Assembly: GCF_028994775.1 (NCBI RefSeq)
Contig: NZ_JAJQMN010000012.1
Location: forward strand, 1 to 64,000
From: Promicromonospora iranensis
GTDB taxonomy: Bacteria; Actinomycetota; Actinomycetes; Actinomycetales; Cellulomonadaceae
DNA: 64,000 nt
Direction: 5' to 3'
Each line of letters opens with the position of its first letter. Position 1 is the stretch's first letter. Positions 9,256-17,567 of this stretch are shown here, in pieces. Under the pieces are notes generated by a model. The model saw only the letters and a list, made by a program, of their open reading frames with translations, searched no databases and had not been told where the DNA came from. A program made the position numbers and the translations under genes.

Positions 9256-10968
9256 GTGACCGAGCTCGCCACCGAGCCCACCCCCGAGCCCAGCCCGGAG
9301 CCCAGCCCCAGCCCCACAGTGGCCGTCGGCCCGCTGCGCGCCTCCCGGCGCGGCTTCCTCCTCGGAGCCGGGGCCGTCGGGGCTGGGCTCGTCGCCACCG
9401 GCTCGGGGGCCACCGCCGCGAGCGCCGCACCGGACCGCTCACGCGCTCGCGCTCGCCGGGGCGGCTACGTCTGGCTCGCCGGTGACCACCACCTGCACAG
9501 CCGGTACAGCAACGACGCGATGTATCGGATCGACGACCAGGCGACCCGCGCAATCGACGGCGGGCTGGACTGGATAGTCATCACGGACCACGGCAACGAG
9601 GCGTTCGCGGCCCACAGCATCGCGCCGCAGCGCGCGGACATCCTGGCGGCCCGGGAACGGCACGGCGAGGACCTGCTCATCTTCAACGGCCTGGAGTGGA
9701 ACATCCCGGGCGCCGAGCACACCACGTTCATGATGGCGCCGGGAGCGGGCGAGCCCCGTGCGCTCCAGGAGCTGGTGAACAGGTACGACGCGCTGGTGGT
9801 CGACGCGCGTGACGGCACTCCCGAGAACGAGGCGCTGGCGCTCGCCGCACTGCGGCACATCGCCGCCACCGTGCGGTCCGGCCGGCTCGCGGACGCGCTA
9901 GTGCTGCCCAACCACCCGGCCCGCAAGGGCATCGACTCCCCTGCCGAGCTGCGTGCCTGGCAGGACGCGGCGCCGGACGTCGTCATCGGTTTCGAGGGTG
10001 CGCCCGGCCATCAGGCGGCGGGCCTGCCCGCGCCGGGCATGGCGCGCGGCCGTGGCCTCTACGACGGCGGTCCGGGGCAGTACTCCTTCCCCGGGTACCC
10101 CGAGGAGAGCTACCGGACGTGGGGCGGCTTCGACTGGATGACCGCCACGGTCGGGGGCGTGTGGGACTCCTTGCTGTCCGAGGGGCGCCGGTGGTGGATC
10201 ACCACCACGTCGGACGGCCACCAGGGCTGCGGCGACTGGGTCAAGAACCCGGTCGACCCGCTCGACCAGACCGGCTACGACAAGATCCCCTTCAACGAGG
10301 ACGGCGACACCTTCCAGACCACCGGCGTCTACCCGCCGCCGGTCGGTGCCGGCCACCCCGTCGTCGAGTACAGCTCCTTCCCGCCCGGTGCCTACAACAA
10401 GACCTGGGTCGGGGCCGAGAACTTCAGCCACCGCGCGGTGATGGACGCGATGCGGGCGGGCCGGATGTGGGTCTGCTTCGGCGATCTCGTCGCCGGGCTG
10501 GACGTCCGGCTCGGGGCCAAGGGCCGGGGCGGCTCCCTCCGTCGTGCGACCCTCGGTGAGGAGCTGGTGGTCGCGGCCGGGACGACGGTGGAGCTGACCG
10601 TCACCGTCGACCTGGCGCACAGCGTCAACCACGCCGGGCTCCTGCCCGAGCTGGCGCGTGTCGACCTCATCCGCGGCCGGGTGACCGGCCCGAGCGAGGA
10701 CCCGGACGCGCTCTACGCGCCGGACACCAGGGTGGTCCACTCGTGGGACACCGCCGGGCGCTCCGGGTCGGTGACGCTCACCCACTCCTTCGTGGCCGAG
10801 CACGACGGCTACGTCCGGCTCCGCGGCACCGACGGCAAGCGCAGCCAGCCCGGCTTTCTGGGCGCGGACGTCGACCCGGCGGGTCCGGCGCTGGACGTCC
10901 TGGGCGGAGTCAACCCCTGGGACGACCTGTGGTTCTACACCAACCCGATCTACCTCAAGATCCGCTGA
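9256..10968 (+). CDS. Tat-exported PHP-domain metallohydrolase (CehA/McbA-like)
   Basis: The protein has 570 residues starting at GTG 9256, with AGGAG eight bases upstream. An upstream ATG at 9190 has no ribosome site. A Pro/Glu-rich head precedes the twin-arginine motif SRRGFLLG (residues 30-37), a hydrophobic Ala/Gly core and a likely AxA cleavage near residue 58, so the enzyme is exported folded. The PHP metal site begins at DHHLH (residues 77-81) and continues at TDHGNE (residues 110-115). Relatives hydrolyse phosphoesters, and CehA hydrolyses carbaryl; export suggests an extracellular ester or phosphate substrate. The gene stands alone, with the Mn/Zn importer 80 nt downstream, which may supply metal but may be coincidence. 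Confidence 0.85.
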   Translation: MTELATEPTPEPSPEPSPSPTVAVGPLRASRRGFLLGAGAVGAGLVATGSGATAASAAPDRSRARARRGGYVWLAGDHHLHSRYSNDAMYRIDDQATRAIDGGLDWIVITDHGNEAFAAHSIAPQRADILAARERHGEDLLIFNGLEWNIPGAEHTTFMMAPGAGEPRALQELVNRYDALVVDARDGTPENEALALAALRHIAATVRSGRLADALVLPNHPARKGIDSPAELRAWQDAAPDVVIGFEGAPGHQAAGLPAPGMARGRGLYDGGPGQYSFPGYPEESYRTWGGFDWMTATVGGVWDSLLSEGRRWWITTTSDGHQGCGDWVKNPVDPLDQTGYDKIPFNEDGDTFQTTGVYPPPVGAGHPVVEYSSFPPGAYNKTWVGAENFSHRAVMDAMRAGRMWVCFGDLVAGLDVRLGAKGRGGSLRRATLGEELVVAAGTTVELTVTVDLAHSVNHAGLLPELARVDLIRGRVTGPSEDPDALYAPDTRVVHSWDTAGRSGSVTLTHSFVAEHDGYVRLRGTDGKRSQPGFLGADVDPAGPALDVLGGVNPWDDLWFYTNPIYLKIR

Positions 10969-10994
10969 GCAGCCGGCCGGCGAACGTCGTCAGC

Positions 10995-11040
10995 AAAAGT
11001 TTGGGCGTGGGAGACCTTGTTTTCGGGTGTCCGAACTTTT
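10995..11040. promoter_or_regulatory. nested inverted repeat, probable metalloregulator operator
   Basis: Outer arms AAAAGTT (10995) and AACTTTT (11034) enclose an inner palindrome TTCGG-GTGT-CCGAA (11022-11035), ending 11 nt before the importer start. The inner form resembles DtxR/MntR-type operators of Actinobacteria, which fits the downstream manganese/zinc importer. The assignment to MntR rather than Zur is inference. Confidence 0.5.
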
Positions 11041-11051
11041 AGGGTCACGAC

Positions 11052-11981
11052 ATGTCCGGTACCCGTCGCGTCCTGCCCGTTGCCCTGTCACTTGCCCTCG
11101 TCACGGCGGCGCTCTCCGGCTGCGCGTCGTCGGCCCGGGGGCAGGGGGCCGACGACGACCGCCCGGTCGTGCTGACGACGTTCACGGTGCTGGCGGACGT
11201 CGCGCAGAACGTGGCCGGTGATCATCTCCGGGTCGAGTCGATCACCAAGGCGGGTGCGGAGGTCCACGGGTACGAGCCGACGCCGCGCGACATCGCCATG
11301 GCGTCGGAGGCCGACCTGATCCTGGACAACGGGCTGAACCTCGAGTCGTGGTTCGGGCAGTTCGTGGAGTCGGTGGACGTGCCGCACGTGGTGGTGTCCG
11401 ACGGCGTCGTGCCGCTGGACATCACCGAGGACACCTCTGCGGGCAAGCCGAATCCGCACGCGTGGATGAGCCCGGTCAACGTCCAGGTCTACGTCGACAA
11501 CATGGTCGAGGCGTTCGGTGACCTCGACCCGGCGCACGCCGACGAGTTCGAGGCCAACGGCGCCGCGTACCAGGCGGAGCTGCAGGAGGTGCAGGACGAG
11601 CTGGTCGAGGGGCTGTCGGCGCTGCCCGAGCACCAGCGGGCGCTCGTGACCTGTGAGGGTGCGTTCTCCTATCTCGCGCGCGACGCCGGCCTGACCGAGC
11701 GGTACATCTGGCCGGTGAACGCCGAGCAGCAGGCCACCCCGCAGCAGATCACCTCGGCCATCGAGTTCGTCCGGGCCAACGACGTCCCTGCGGTGTTCTG
11801 CGAGTCGACGGTCTCGGACAAGCCGATGCGGCAGGTCGTCGACGCGACCGGCGCGGCGTTCGGCGGCACGCTCTACGTCGACTCGCTCTCCGCGGCCGAC
11901 GGGCCCGTACCGACCTACCTCGACCTGATCCGGTACGACGCCGAGACCATCGTCGGCGCGCTCACCGGGAGCGCCTCGTGA
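11052..11981 (+). CDS. metal ABC transporter substrate-binding lipoprotein (TroA/MntA-like)
   Basis: The protein has 309 residues, from ATG 11052 with AGGG upstream. It has a lipoprotein signal with lipobox LSGC (Cys24) and a family ZinT/TroA (cluster A-I) body. The candidate metal ligands are the His in EVHGYEPTPRD, the His in NPHAWMSP, the Glu of CEGAFSY and the Asp of YVDSLS. The first two motifs and the lack of a long His-rich loop favour manganese (MntA/TroA) over zinc (ZnuA). It is the first gene of a three-gene importer; its stop overlaps the GTG of the ATPase gene (GTGA). A palindrome lies just upstream. Confidence 0.92.
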   Translation: MSGTRRVLPVALSLALVTAALSGCASSARGQGADDDRPVVLTTFTVLADVAQNVAGDHLRVESITKAGAEVHGYEPTPRDIAMASEADLILDNGLNLESWFGQFVESVDVPHVVVSDGVVPLDITEDTSAGKPNPHAWMSPVNVQVYVDNMVEAFGDLDPAHADEFEANGAAYQAELQEVQDELVEGLSALPEHQRALVTCEGAFSYLARDAGLTERYIWPVNAEQQATPQQITSAIEFVRANDVPAVFCESTVSDKPMRQVVDATGAAFGGTLYVDSLSAADGPVPTYLDLIRYDAETIVGALTGSAS

Positions 11982-12763
11982 GCCCCGCGGACCCGACCCC
12001 CGCCATCGAGGTGGCCGACGTCGTCGTCCGCTACGGCGAGGTCGTGGCCCTGGACGGGGTGTCCCTGAGCATCGCACCGGGCCGCGTGACCGGGCTGGTC
12101 GGGATGAACGGGTCGGGCAAGTCGACGCTGTTCAAGGCGATCATGGGCATGGTCCGCCCCGACCGCGGGCACGTCCTGATCGACGGCGCCGCCCCCGCCG
12201 CGGCGCGCCGTCGAGGCATCGTCGGCTACGTGCCGCAGAGCGAGGACGTCGACTGGACCTTCCCCGTCTCCGTCCGGGACGTGGTGATGATGGGCCGCTA
12301 CGGCCGGCAGGGCCTCACGCGGCGGGCCCGGCCAGCCGACCACGCCGCCGTCGCCGACGCCCTCGACCGGGTGGAGCTCACCGGCTACGCCGAGCGGCAG
12401 ATCGGTCAGCTCTCCGGAGGGCAGCGCAAGCGTGCGTTCGTCGCGCGCGGTATCGCCCAGGACGCCCGGATCCTCCTGCTGGACGAACCCTTCGCCGGCG
12501 TCGACAAGCGCTCGGAGGCCACCATCGTGCGACTGCTCAGAGAGCTGGCCGACGACGGCCGCACGGTGTTGGTGTCCACCCACGACCTGCACGCGCTCCC
12601 CCGGCTCGCGGACGAGGCGGTGCTCCTGCTGCACCGGATCCTGTTCCACGGCGACGTGTCGGAGGCGCTGCGGCCGGACCACCTCGCCCGCGCGTTCGGC
12701 CTCGACGTGCTGGACCGAGATCTTGACCCTGAGCTGGACCGGGACCGGGAGGCCTCCGCATGA
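11978..12763 (+). CDS. metal ABC transporter ATP-binding protein (MntB/ZnuC-like)
   Basis: The protein has 261 residues. GTG 11978 overlaps the stop of the binding protein, so translation is probably coupled. Walker A is GMNGSGKST, the signature is LSGGQRKR, Walker B is ILLLDEPFAG and the switch His is in VLVSTHDL. The phrase VPQSEDVDWTFPVSVRDVVMMGRYG is typical of manganese/iron-type (MntB, SitB) ATPases. It powers the importer formed with the flanking genes. The stop overlaps the permease start (ATGA). Confidence 0.94.
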   Translation: MSPADPTPAIEVADVVVRYGEVVALDGVSLSIAPGRVTGLVGMNGSGKSTLFKAIMGMVRPDRGHVLIDGAAPAAARRRGIVGYVPQSEDVDWTFPVSVRDVVMMGRYGRQGLTRRARPADHAAVADALDRVELTGYAERQIGQLSGGQRKRAFVARGIAQDARILLLDEPFAGVDKRSEATIVRLLRELADDGRTVLVSTHDLHALPRLADEAVLLLHRILFHGDVSEALRPDHLARAFGLDVLDRDLDPELDRDREASA

Positions 12764-13626
12764 CCGTCCTCGACCTGCTCCTGGAGCCGCTGCAGTTCGA
12801 CTTCATGGTCCGCGCGCTCGCGACGACCGTCATCGCCGCGATCGTGTGCGCGCTGCTGTCGTGCTGGCTCGTCCTGGTCGGCTGGTCGCTGATGGGCGAC
12901 GCCGTCTCGCACGCCGTCCTGCCCGGCGTCGTGATCGCCTACGTGCTCGGCGCGCCGTTCGCGCTCGGGGCCCTCGTGTTCGGGTTCCTCGCCGTGGCCC
13001 TCATCGGCGCGATCCGCGGCACGAGCCGGATCAAGGAGGACGCCGCGATCGGGATCGTGTTCACCACGCTCTTCGCCCTCGGGCTCGTCCTCATCTCCGT
13101 GACGCCGAGCCACACAGACCTGAACCACATCATCTTCGGCAACATCCTCGGCGTCTCCGACGCCGACCTGGTCCAGATCGCCGTCCTGGCCGCCGTCGCC
13201 TTCGTGATCCTGGTCCTCAAGCGCCGCGACCTGACCCTCTACGCGTTCGACCCCCTGCACACCCACGCCATCGGGCTCTCGCCGCGGTTCCTCGGAGCGC
13301 TGCTGCTGGGTCTCCTCGCGCTGACCGCCGTCGTCGCCCTCCAGGTGGTCGGCGTGATCCTCGTCGTGGCGATGCTGATCATCCCCGGCGCCACCGCGCA
13401 CCTGCTCACCGACCGCTTCGGGCGCATGCTCGTGATCGCCCCGGTGCTGTCGGCGGCCTGCTCCGTCGTGGGCATCTACCTCAGCTACTGGCTCGACGCC
13501 GCCTCGGGCGGGCTCGTCGTCCTGGTGCAGGGCGCAGCGTTCCTGCTCGTCTACCTGTTCAGCCCCCGCCACGGTCTGATCGGCAGGCTCCCGTGGGCGC
13601 GACGGCGGACAGCCGTCGCGAGCTGA
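12760..13626 (+). CDS. metal ABC transporter permease (MntC/ZnuB-like)
   Basis: The protein has 288 residues. ATG 12760 overlaps the ATPase stop. About eight or nine hydrophobic helices are visible, with conserved family phrases LMGDAVSHAVLPGVVIAYVLG and VVGVILVVAMLIIPGATAHLLTDRF, so it is an ABC-3 family permease. It completes a lipoprotein-ATPase-permease set for manganese or zinc uptake. The operon ends here. The following 336 nt hold only repeats and a large inverted-repeat structure that may act as the terminator for this and the convergent paaG gene. Confidence 0.93.
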   Translation: MTVLDLLLEPLQFDFMVRALATTVIAAIVCALLSCWLVLVGWSLMGDAVSHAVLPGVVIAYVLGAPFALGALVFGFLAVALIGAIRGTSRIKEDAAIGIVFTTLFALGLVLISVTPSHTDLNHIIFGNILGVSDADLVQIAVLAAVAFVILVLKRRDLTLYAFDPLHTHAIGLSPRFLGALLLGLLALTAVVALQVVGVILVVAMLIIPGATAHLLTDRFGRMLVIAPVLSAACSVVGIYLSYWLDAASGGLVVLVQGAAFLLVYLFSPRHGLIGRLPWARRRTAVAS

Positions 13627-13692
13627 GCACGCGCCGCGGATGTCCGTAGCCGTCGCCGAGCCGGCGAGTTCGGTCCTTTGCACAACGTGGTT

Positions 13693-13795
13693 CGTGACTT
13701 CGGTCCGTTGCTTTGACTTCGGTCGGTTGATTGACCGATCTCACAGCAACGGACCGAAGTCACGCAGCGAACCCAGCAACCGACCGAAGTCAAAG
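13693..13795. repeat. two interlocked perfect inverted repeats (A-B-A'-B')
   Basis: Arm A (13693-13712, 20 bp) pairs perfectly with A' (13745-13764), and arm B (13711-13729, 19 bp) pairs perfectly with B' (13777-13795). The order A-B-A'-B' is the pseudoknot order. A and B are also near copies of each other (shared GACTTCGGTC and GTTG), so A can pair with B' and B with A' with about one mismatch each, giving one long hairpin instead. A weaker fifth copy is at 13666-13680. The element lies between convergent mnt and paa genes, where a two-way terminator would be expected. Confidence 0.9.
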
Positions 13796-13800
13796 GGCTT

Positions 13801-13839
13801 CGTTGCAGGCGAGCCTCGTTGCAGGCGTTGCAGGCGTTG
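13801..13839. repeat. three GTTGCAGGC direct repeats
   Basis: CGTTGCAGGC occurs at 13801 and 13817 and again, overlapping, from 13826, immediately after the inverted-repeat element. No gene is evident between 13627 and 13962 apart from these repeats. Confidence 0.8.
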
Positions 13840-13962
13840 AAGCCGTGACCGCTGACCATCGCCGACCGCCTCGCAGTCGCATGACGAGAGCCTGACAGGC
13901 GGACGGGCGCGGACCGGCGCGGTCCGGCAGGCCGTAGACGTGCAGCGTGCCGGACCGCCTCC

Positions 13963-14754
13963 TCACCGCCCGGTGAAGACCGGCGCCTCCCGGTTCAGGA
14001 ACGAGGCGACGGCGGCGGCGTGATCGCTGGTCGCGCCGCACGTGACCTGCCCGAGTGCCTCCGCCTCCAGCGCCTCGTCGAGGCTCAGGCCGGGCGCACG
14101 ACCGATCAGACCCTTGCTCTGCGCGAACGCGGCGGTCGGTCCGGCGGCGAGCTGCCGGGCGAGGTCGATCGCCCGGGGCAGCACGTCCTCGGCGTCGGCC
14201 GTCTCGCCGGAGATGCCCCAGGCGATGGCCTCCTCCGGCGTGAAGGTCCGCCCGAACAGGATCAGCTCCTTCGCCCGGGCGTCGCCGACGGCGCGCGGCA
14301 GCGTGACGGACAGACCGGTGTCGAAGGTCAGGCCGATCCCGCTGAACGCGGTCGCCAGCTTGATACCGGCCGCGAAGACCCGGTGGTCGCAGGCCAGCGC
14401 GAGGCCGAGCCCCGCACCGGCGCACGGCCCGCCCACGGCGGCGATCACCGGCTTGGGCATGGTCAGCAGGTTCCGGACGATCGGCGTGTAGTGCTCGCGA
14501 ACCGTCGCGAACGCCGACTCCGCGCCGTCCCCCAGGGCCGTGGCGTGCTCGCCGAGGTCCTGACCCAGGCAGAACGCCCTGGCAGACCCGGTGAGCACCA
14601 CCGCGCGCACCTGGTCGTCGGCGGCGACCTCCGCGACGGCGTCGCGCAGCGCCTCCTTGGACGCGGCCGTCAGAGCGTTGCGGTGCTCGGGGTCGTCCAG
14701 CGTGATCGTCGCGAGCGCATCCCTGCGCTCGACGACGACGGGGGTGTCGGTCAT
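13963..14754 (-). CDS. paaG: ring-1,2-epoxyphenylacetyl-CoA isomerase (oxepin-CoA forming)
   Basis: The protein has 263 residues, the same length as E. coli PaaG (262). ATG 14754 has GGAGGAG eight bases upstream. It is a crotonase-fold enzyme. ARAFCLGQDLGEHA corresponds to the PaaG FCxGQDL oxyanion-hole segment, and GGPCAGAGLGLALACD is the second hallmark, with the active-site Asp expected in LTFDTGLS. PaaG converts the epoxide of phenylacetyl-CoA to oxepin-CoA and also isomerises later beta-oxidation intermediates. It is the last gene of the minus-strand paa operon, 121 nt after paaH, a gap that contains short GCTCGTCGGT direct repeats. Confidence 0.9.
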   Translation of the reverse strand: MTDTPVVVERRDALATITLDDPEHRNALTAASKEALRDAVAEVAADDQVRAVVLTGSARAFCLGQDLGEHATALGDGAESAFATVREHYTPIVRNLLTMPKPVIAAVGGPCAGAGLGLALACDHRVFAAGIKLATAFSGIGLTFDTGLSVTLPRAVGDARAKELILFGRTFTPEEAIAWGISGETADAEDVLPRAIDLARQLAAGPTAAFAQSKGLIGRAPGLSLDEALEAEALGQVTCGATSDHAAAVASFLNREAPVFTGR

Positions 14755-14875
14755 GACAGCTCCTCCAGAGTCTGCGGTCGGCTTCATCGCCGTTCGTTGC
14801 CACTCGTCATACGCGCCACTGCTCTTCACGGTTCTTCACTGCTCGTCGGTGCTCGTCGGTACTCGTCACCGCGCT

Positions 14876-15757
14876 TCACCACAGGTAGAAACCCTGCCCG
14901 GTCTTTCGTCCCAGCTCACCTGCCGCGACCTTGTCCCGGAGCACCCGCGGCGGCGCGAACCGTGGCCCCAGCTCGCGTTCGAGGTGTTCGGCGATGTTCA
15001 GCCGCACGTCGAGCCCGACGATATCGGTGGTGCGCAAGGGGCCCACCGGGTGCCGGTAGCCCAGGGTCATCGCCGCGTCGATGTCGGCGGCGTCGGCCAC
15101 GCCCTCCTCCAGCATGCGCATGGCCTCCAGCGCGATGGCCACACCGAGCCGGCTGCTCGCGAAGCCCGGCGAGTCCTGGACGGTGATCGCCGTCCTGCCC
15201 AGCCCGGCGACCCAGCGCCGGGCGTCCTCGACCAGGCCGGGAGCGGTCCGCCGTCCGACCACCACCTCGACCAGGTCGCTGACCGGGACGGGGTTGAAGA
15301 AGTGCAGCCCGACCAGGCGTGACGGATCGGGCAACGCCTCGGCGAGAGCGTCGATCGACAAGGAGCTCGTGTTGCTGCCGATGGCCGCGCCGGGGGCCAC
15401 AGCGGCGATCCGCCGCAGCACGTCGCGCTTGAGGTCTGCCAGCTCGGGCACGGCCTCGACGACCAGTTCGCAGCCGGCCAGCGCTGCGGCGTCGGTCACC
15501 ACCTCGAACGCACCGCCAGCCCGCACGCCCTTGGCCGCCGCCTTGGCGAGGCTCGCGGTGATCCGCTCCCGCGCCGCCCGCGCCGTCGTCGTGTCGCTCT
15601 CGACGATCGTGACGGCGGCGCCCGCGATCACGAAGGCGTGCGCGATACCGGCGCCCATGCGCCCGCCGCCGTACACGCCCACGTTCTCCGGGACGGTGTG
15701 CTCGGTCGGGTGCCCGGTCGGATGCCCGGTCGCGTGCTCGGTCGCGTGCTCTGTCAT
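14876..15757 (-). CDS. paaH: 3-hydroxyacyl-CoA dehydrogenase (3-hydroxyadipyl-CoA dehydrogenase type)
   Basis: The protein has 293 residues. ATG 15757 overlaps the paaF stop (ATGA). The NAD-binding motif is GVYGGGRMGAGIAHAF near residue 27. SNTSSLSI and LHFFNPVPVSDLVEVV carry the catalytic Ser and His, and the C-terminal domain ends ELGRKTGQGFYLW. It oxidises 3-hydroxyadipyl-CoA in phenylacetate beta-oxidation. E. coli PaaH is about 475 residues with two C-terminal domains; this single-domain form is closer to FadB2/PaaC-type enzymes. Residues 2-21 are a 12-nt (four-codon) tandem repeat, (T)EHA/TGHP, which adds a His-rich tail in front of the Rossmann fold. Confidence 0.9.
   Translation of the reverse strand: MTEHATEHATGHPTGHPTEHTVPENVGVYGGGRMGAGIAHAFVIAGAAVTIVESDTTTARAARERITASLAKAAAKGVRAGGAFEVVTDAAALAGCELVVEAVPELADLKRDVLRRIAAVAPGAAIGSNTSSLSIDALAEALPDPSRLVGLHFFNPVPVSDLVEVVVGRRTAPGLVEDARRWVAGLGRTAITVQDSPGFASSRLGVAIALEAMRMLEEGVADAADIDAAMTLGYRHPVGPLRTTDIVGLDVRLNIAEHLERELGPRFAPPRVLRDKVAAGELGRKTGQGFYLW
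15695..15754. repeat. 5 x 12-nt coding tandem repeat at the PaaH N-terminus
   Basis: Codons 2-21 of paaH are five imperfect copies of a 12-nt unit encoding TEHA or TGHP. The unit is a multiple of three, so copy-number changes keep the frame. Confidence 0.85.
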
Positions 15758-16497
15758 GGCCGCTCCTTGCGGCGTTCGAGGAACGCCGTCATGCGGTCGG
15801 TCTTGTCCTGGGTCTCGAACAGCACCGCCTGCGCGATGTTGTCGACGAGCGGGTGCGCGTCGCGCGGCGCGTCCACGACGGACTTGGTGAGCCGCACGGC
15901 CAGCGGCGCCTGGGCGGTGATGCGGTCGGCGAGGCGGTGCCCGGCCGGCTCGAGGTCGTCGGCGGCGACCACCTCGTTGAGCAGCCGGACCGCGAGCGCC
16001 TCGTCGGCGTCGAGCACGCGCCCTGCCAGCAGGATCTCCTTGGCGAGGGGCTCGCCGACGAGCTCCTTCAGCCGCCAGGCGGCGCCGGCCGCGGCGAGGA
16101 TGCCGAGGCCCGGCTCCGGGTTGCCGATCCTGGTCGCCGGGGTGCCGATCCGGAAGTCGCACGCGTACGCGAGCTCCGCGCCGCCCCCGAGGGCGTACCC
16201 GTCCACGAGCGCGATGACCGGCATCGGCAGCCGGTGCATCCGGTCGAAGATGCCGGAGTTGATGCCGGCGAGCGCGTCGTCCCGACGTCGTTCGCGGAGC
16301 TGAACGATGTCCGCCCCCGCCGCGAAGGTGCCCCCGGAGCCGATCAGCAGCGCGACCCTCGGTGCCGCCTCCAGCGCGGCGCACGCGTCGTGCAGGGCCG
16401 CGACCGTCGCGCTGTCGATGGCGTTGCGGACCGCTGGCCGGTTCAGCCGCAGGACCACGCGGTCGTCGTGCTCCTCGACCAGCAGCGGCGCGCTCAT
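15754..16497 (-). CDS. paaF: enoyl-CoA hydratase (2,3-dehydroadipyl-CoA hydratase type)
   Basis: The protein has 247 residues. It is a crotonase-fold enzyme with both catalytic-site regions: GGTFAAGADI (oxyanion hole) and GYALGGGAELAYACDFRIG with the Glu of the GAEL segment, plus NPEPGLGILAAAGA, which carries the second catalytic Glu. PaaF hydrates 2,3-dehydroadipyl-CoA. The start ATG 16497 overlaps the stop of a six-codon mini-cistron (16494-16514) that itself overlaps the paaE stop, so coupling to paaE is kept across a 17-bp duplication. The stop overlaps the paaH start. Confidence 0.9.
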   Translation of the reverse strand: MSAPLLVEEHDDRVVLRLNRPAVRNAIDSATVAALHDACAALEAAPRVALLIGSGGTFAAGADIVQLRERRRDDALAGINSGIFDRMHRLPMPVIALVDGYALGGGAELAYACDFRIGTPATRIGNPEPGLGILAAAGAAWRLKELVGEPLAKEILLAGRVLDADEALAVRLLNEVVAADDLEPAGHRLADRITAQAPLAVRLTKSVVDAPRDAHPLVDNIAQAVLFETQDKTDRMTAFLERRKERP

Positions 16498-16527
16498 GCG
16501 TCGAAGTCCGTCATGCGTCGAAGTCCA
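16494..16527 (-). repeat. 17-bp tandem duplication at paaE/paaF junction with six-codon relay ORF
   Basis: The end of paaE, GACTTCGACGCATGA, is repeated once in tandem. The first copy supplies the paaE stop (16511-16513). Its overlapping ATG (16512-16514) opens a six-codon frame, MTDFDA, whose stop (16494-16496) overlaps the paaF ATG. Two successive ATGA overlaps therefore replace what was probably a single paaE-paaF overlap. Confidence 0.85.
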
Positions 16528-17566
16528 CGGTCACCGCGTCGCTGACCGGGAACGTCTGGCAGGTGAGGACGAAGCCGGCGGCGATCTCCTCCGGTTCGAG
16601 GGCGTAGTTGCGCACCATGTCGACCTCGCCGTCGCGCACCCGCGCCCGGCAGGTGCCGCACACCCCGCCCTTGCACGCGAAGGGCAGGTCGGCGCGGATC
16701 TCCTGCGCGGCGTCGAGGAGCCGCTTGCCCTGCGGCATCGCGCTGGTGGTCGACCGGCCGTCGAGGATCACGGTCACCTCGCTCGTCGCGCCGTCCACCA
16801 CCCGGTCCGGATGCCGCAGCTCGGGCGGCGGCTCGTCGACCCAGAAGAGCTCGAAGTGCACCCGCTCGGCCGGCACCCCGAGCTCCGCCAGCACCGCCCG
16901 GGCCTCGGTCAGCATGCCGAAGGGTCCGCACAGCCAGACGTGGTCCATGTCGGCGACCGGGACGACAAGGGTCAACAGGTCGCGCAGCCGGTCGCCGTCG
17001 AGCCGGCCCGAGAAGAGCTCCACATCGCGCGGCTCCCGGGACAGGACGTGCACCAGGTCGAGCTGGTCGTGGTGGGCGTCCTTGAGGTCCGCGAGCTCCT
17101 CGGCGAACATCACGGAGCTGGTCGTGCGGTTGCCGTAGAGCAGCGTCACCCGGGCGTCCGGGTTGCTCAGCACCGTGGAGATGATCGAGAGCATCGGCGT
17201 GATGCCGGAGCCCGCCGCGATGCACAGGTGCCGCCCACCCTGCGCCGGATCGGCCCGGAAGCTGCCGCTCGGGGGCAGCACCTCCACCCGGTCCCCCGGC
17301 CGCACCTCGCGCACCAACCAGGACGAGAACAGGCCGTCGGGGATCTCGCGGACGCCGATCCGTGGCGCGCTGCCCGCCGGCGCGCAGATGGAGTAGGTGC
17401 GGCGCTGCTCGACACCGTCGACGACGCGGCGCAGCGTCAGCGACTGGCCTGCGGCGAACTCGAACACGCCCCGCAGCTGGGCGGGCAGGCCGAAGGTGAC
17501 GGCGGCCGCGTCGTCGGTGAGCTGCTCGACGTCGGTCACCGTGAGCGTGTGGAACGTGGCGGTCAC
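16511..17566 (-). CDS. paaE: phenylacetyl-CoA epoxidase reductase subunit
   Basis: The protein has 351 residues, close to E. coli PaaE (356). GTG 17566 has GGAGATC upstream inside the end of paaD. Residues 1-110 form the FAD-binding barrel (RRTYSICAP flavin motif, then GLFSSWL). The next 120 residues are the NADPH domain (CIAAGSGITPMLSI, LLYGNRT, CGPFGML). The C-terminal 90 residues are a plant-type 2Fe-2S ferredoxin with CKGGVCGTCRARV and a fourth Cys in LTCQ. It passes electrons from NADPH to the PaaABCE oxygenase. It lies 1 nt after paaD. Confidence 0.95.
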   Translation of the reverse strand: MTATFHTLTVTDVEQLTDDAAAVTFGLPAQLRGVFEFAAGQSLTLRRVVDGVEQRRTYSICAPAGSAPRIGVREIPDGLFSSWLVREVRPGDRVEVLPPSGSFRADPAQGGRHLCIAAGSGITPMLSIISTVLSNPDARVTLLYGNRTTSSVMFAEELADLKDAHHDQLDLVHVLSREPRDVELFSGRLDGDRLRDLLTLVVPVADMDHVWLCGPFGMLTEARAVLAELGVPAERVHFELFWVDEPPPELRHPDRVVDGATSEVTVILDGRSTTSAMPQGKRLLDAAQEIRADLPFACKGGVCGTCRARVRDGEVDMVRNYALEPEEIAAGFVLTCQTFPVSDAVTVDFDA

Positions 17567-17567
17567 G

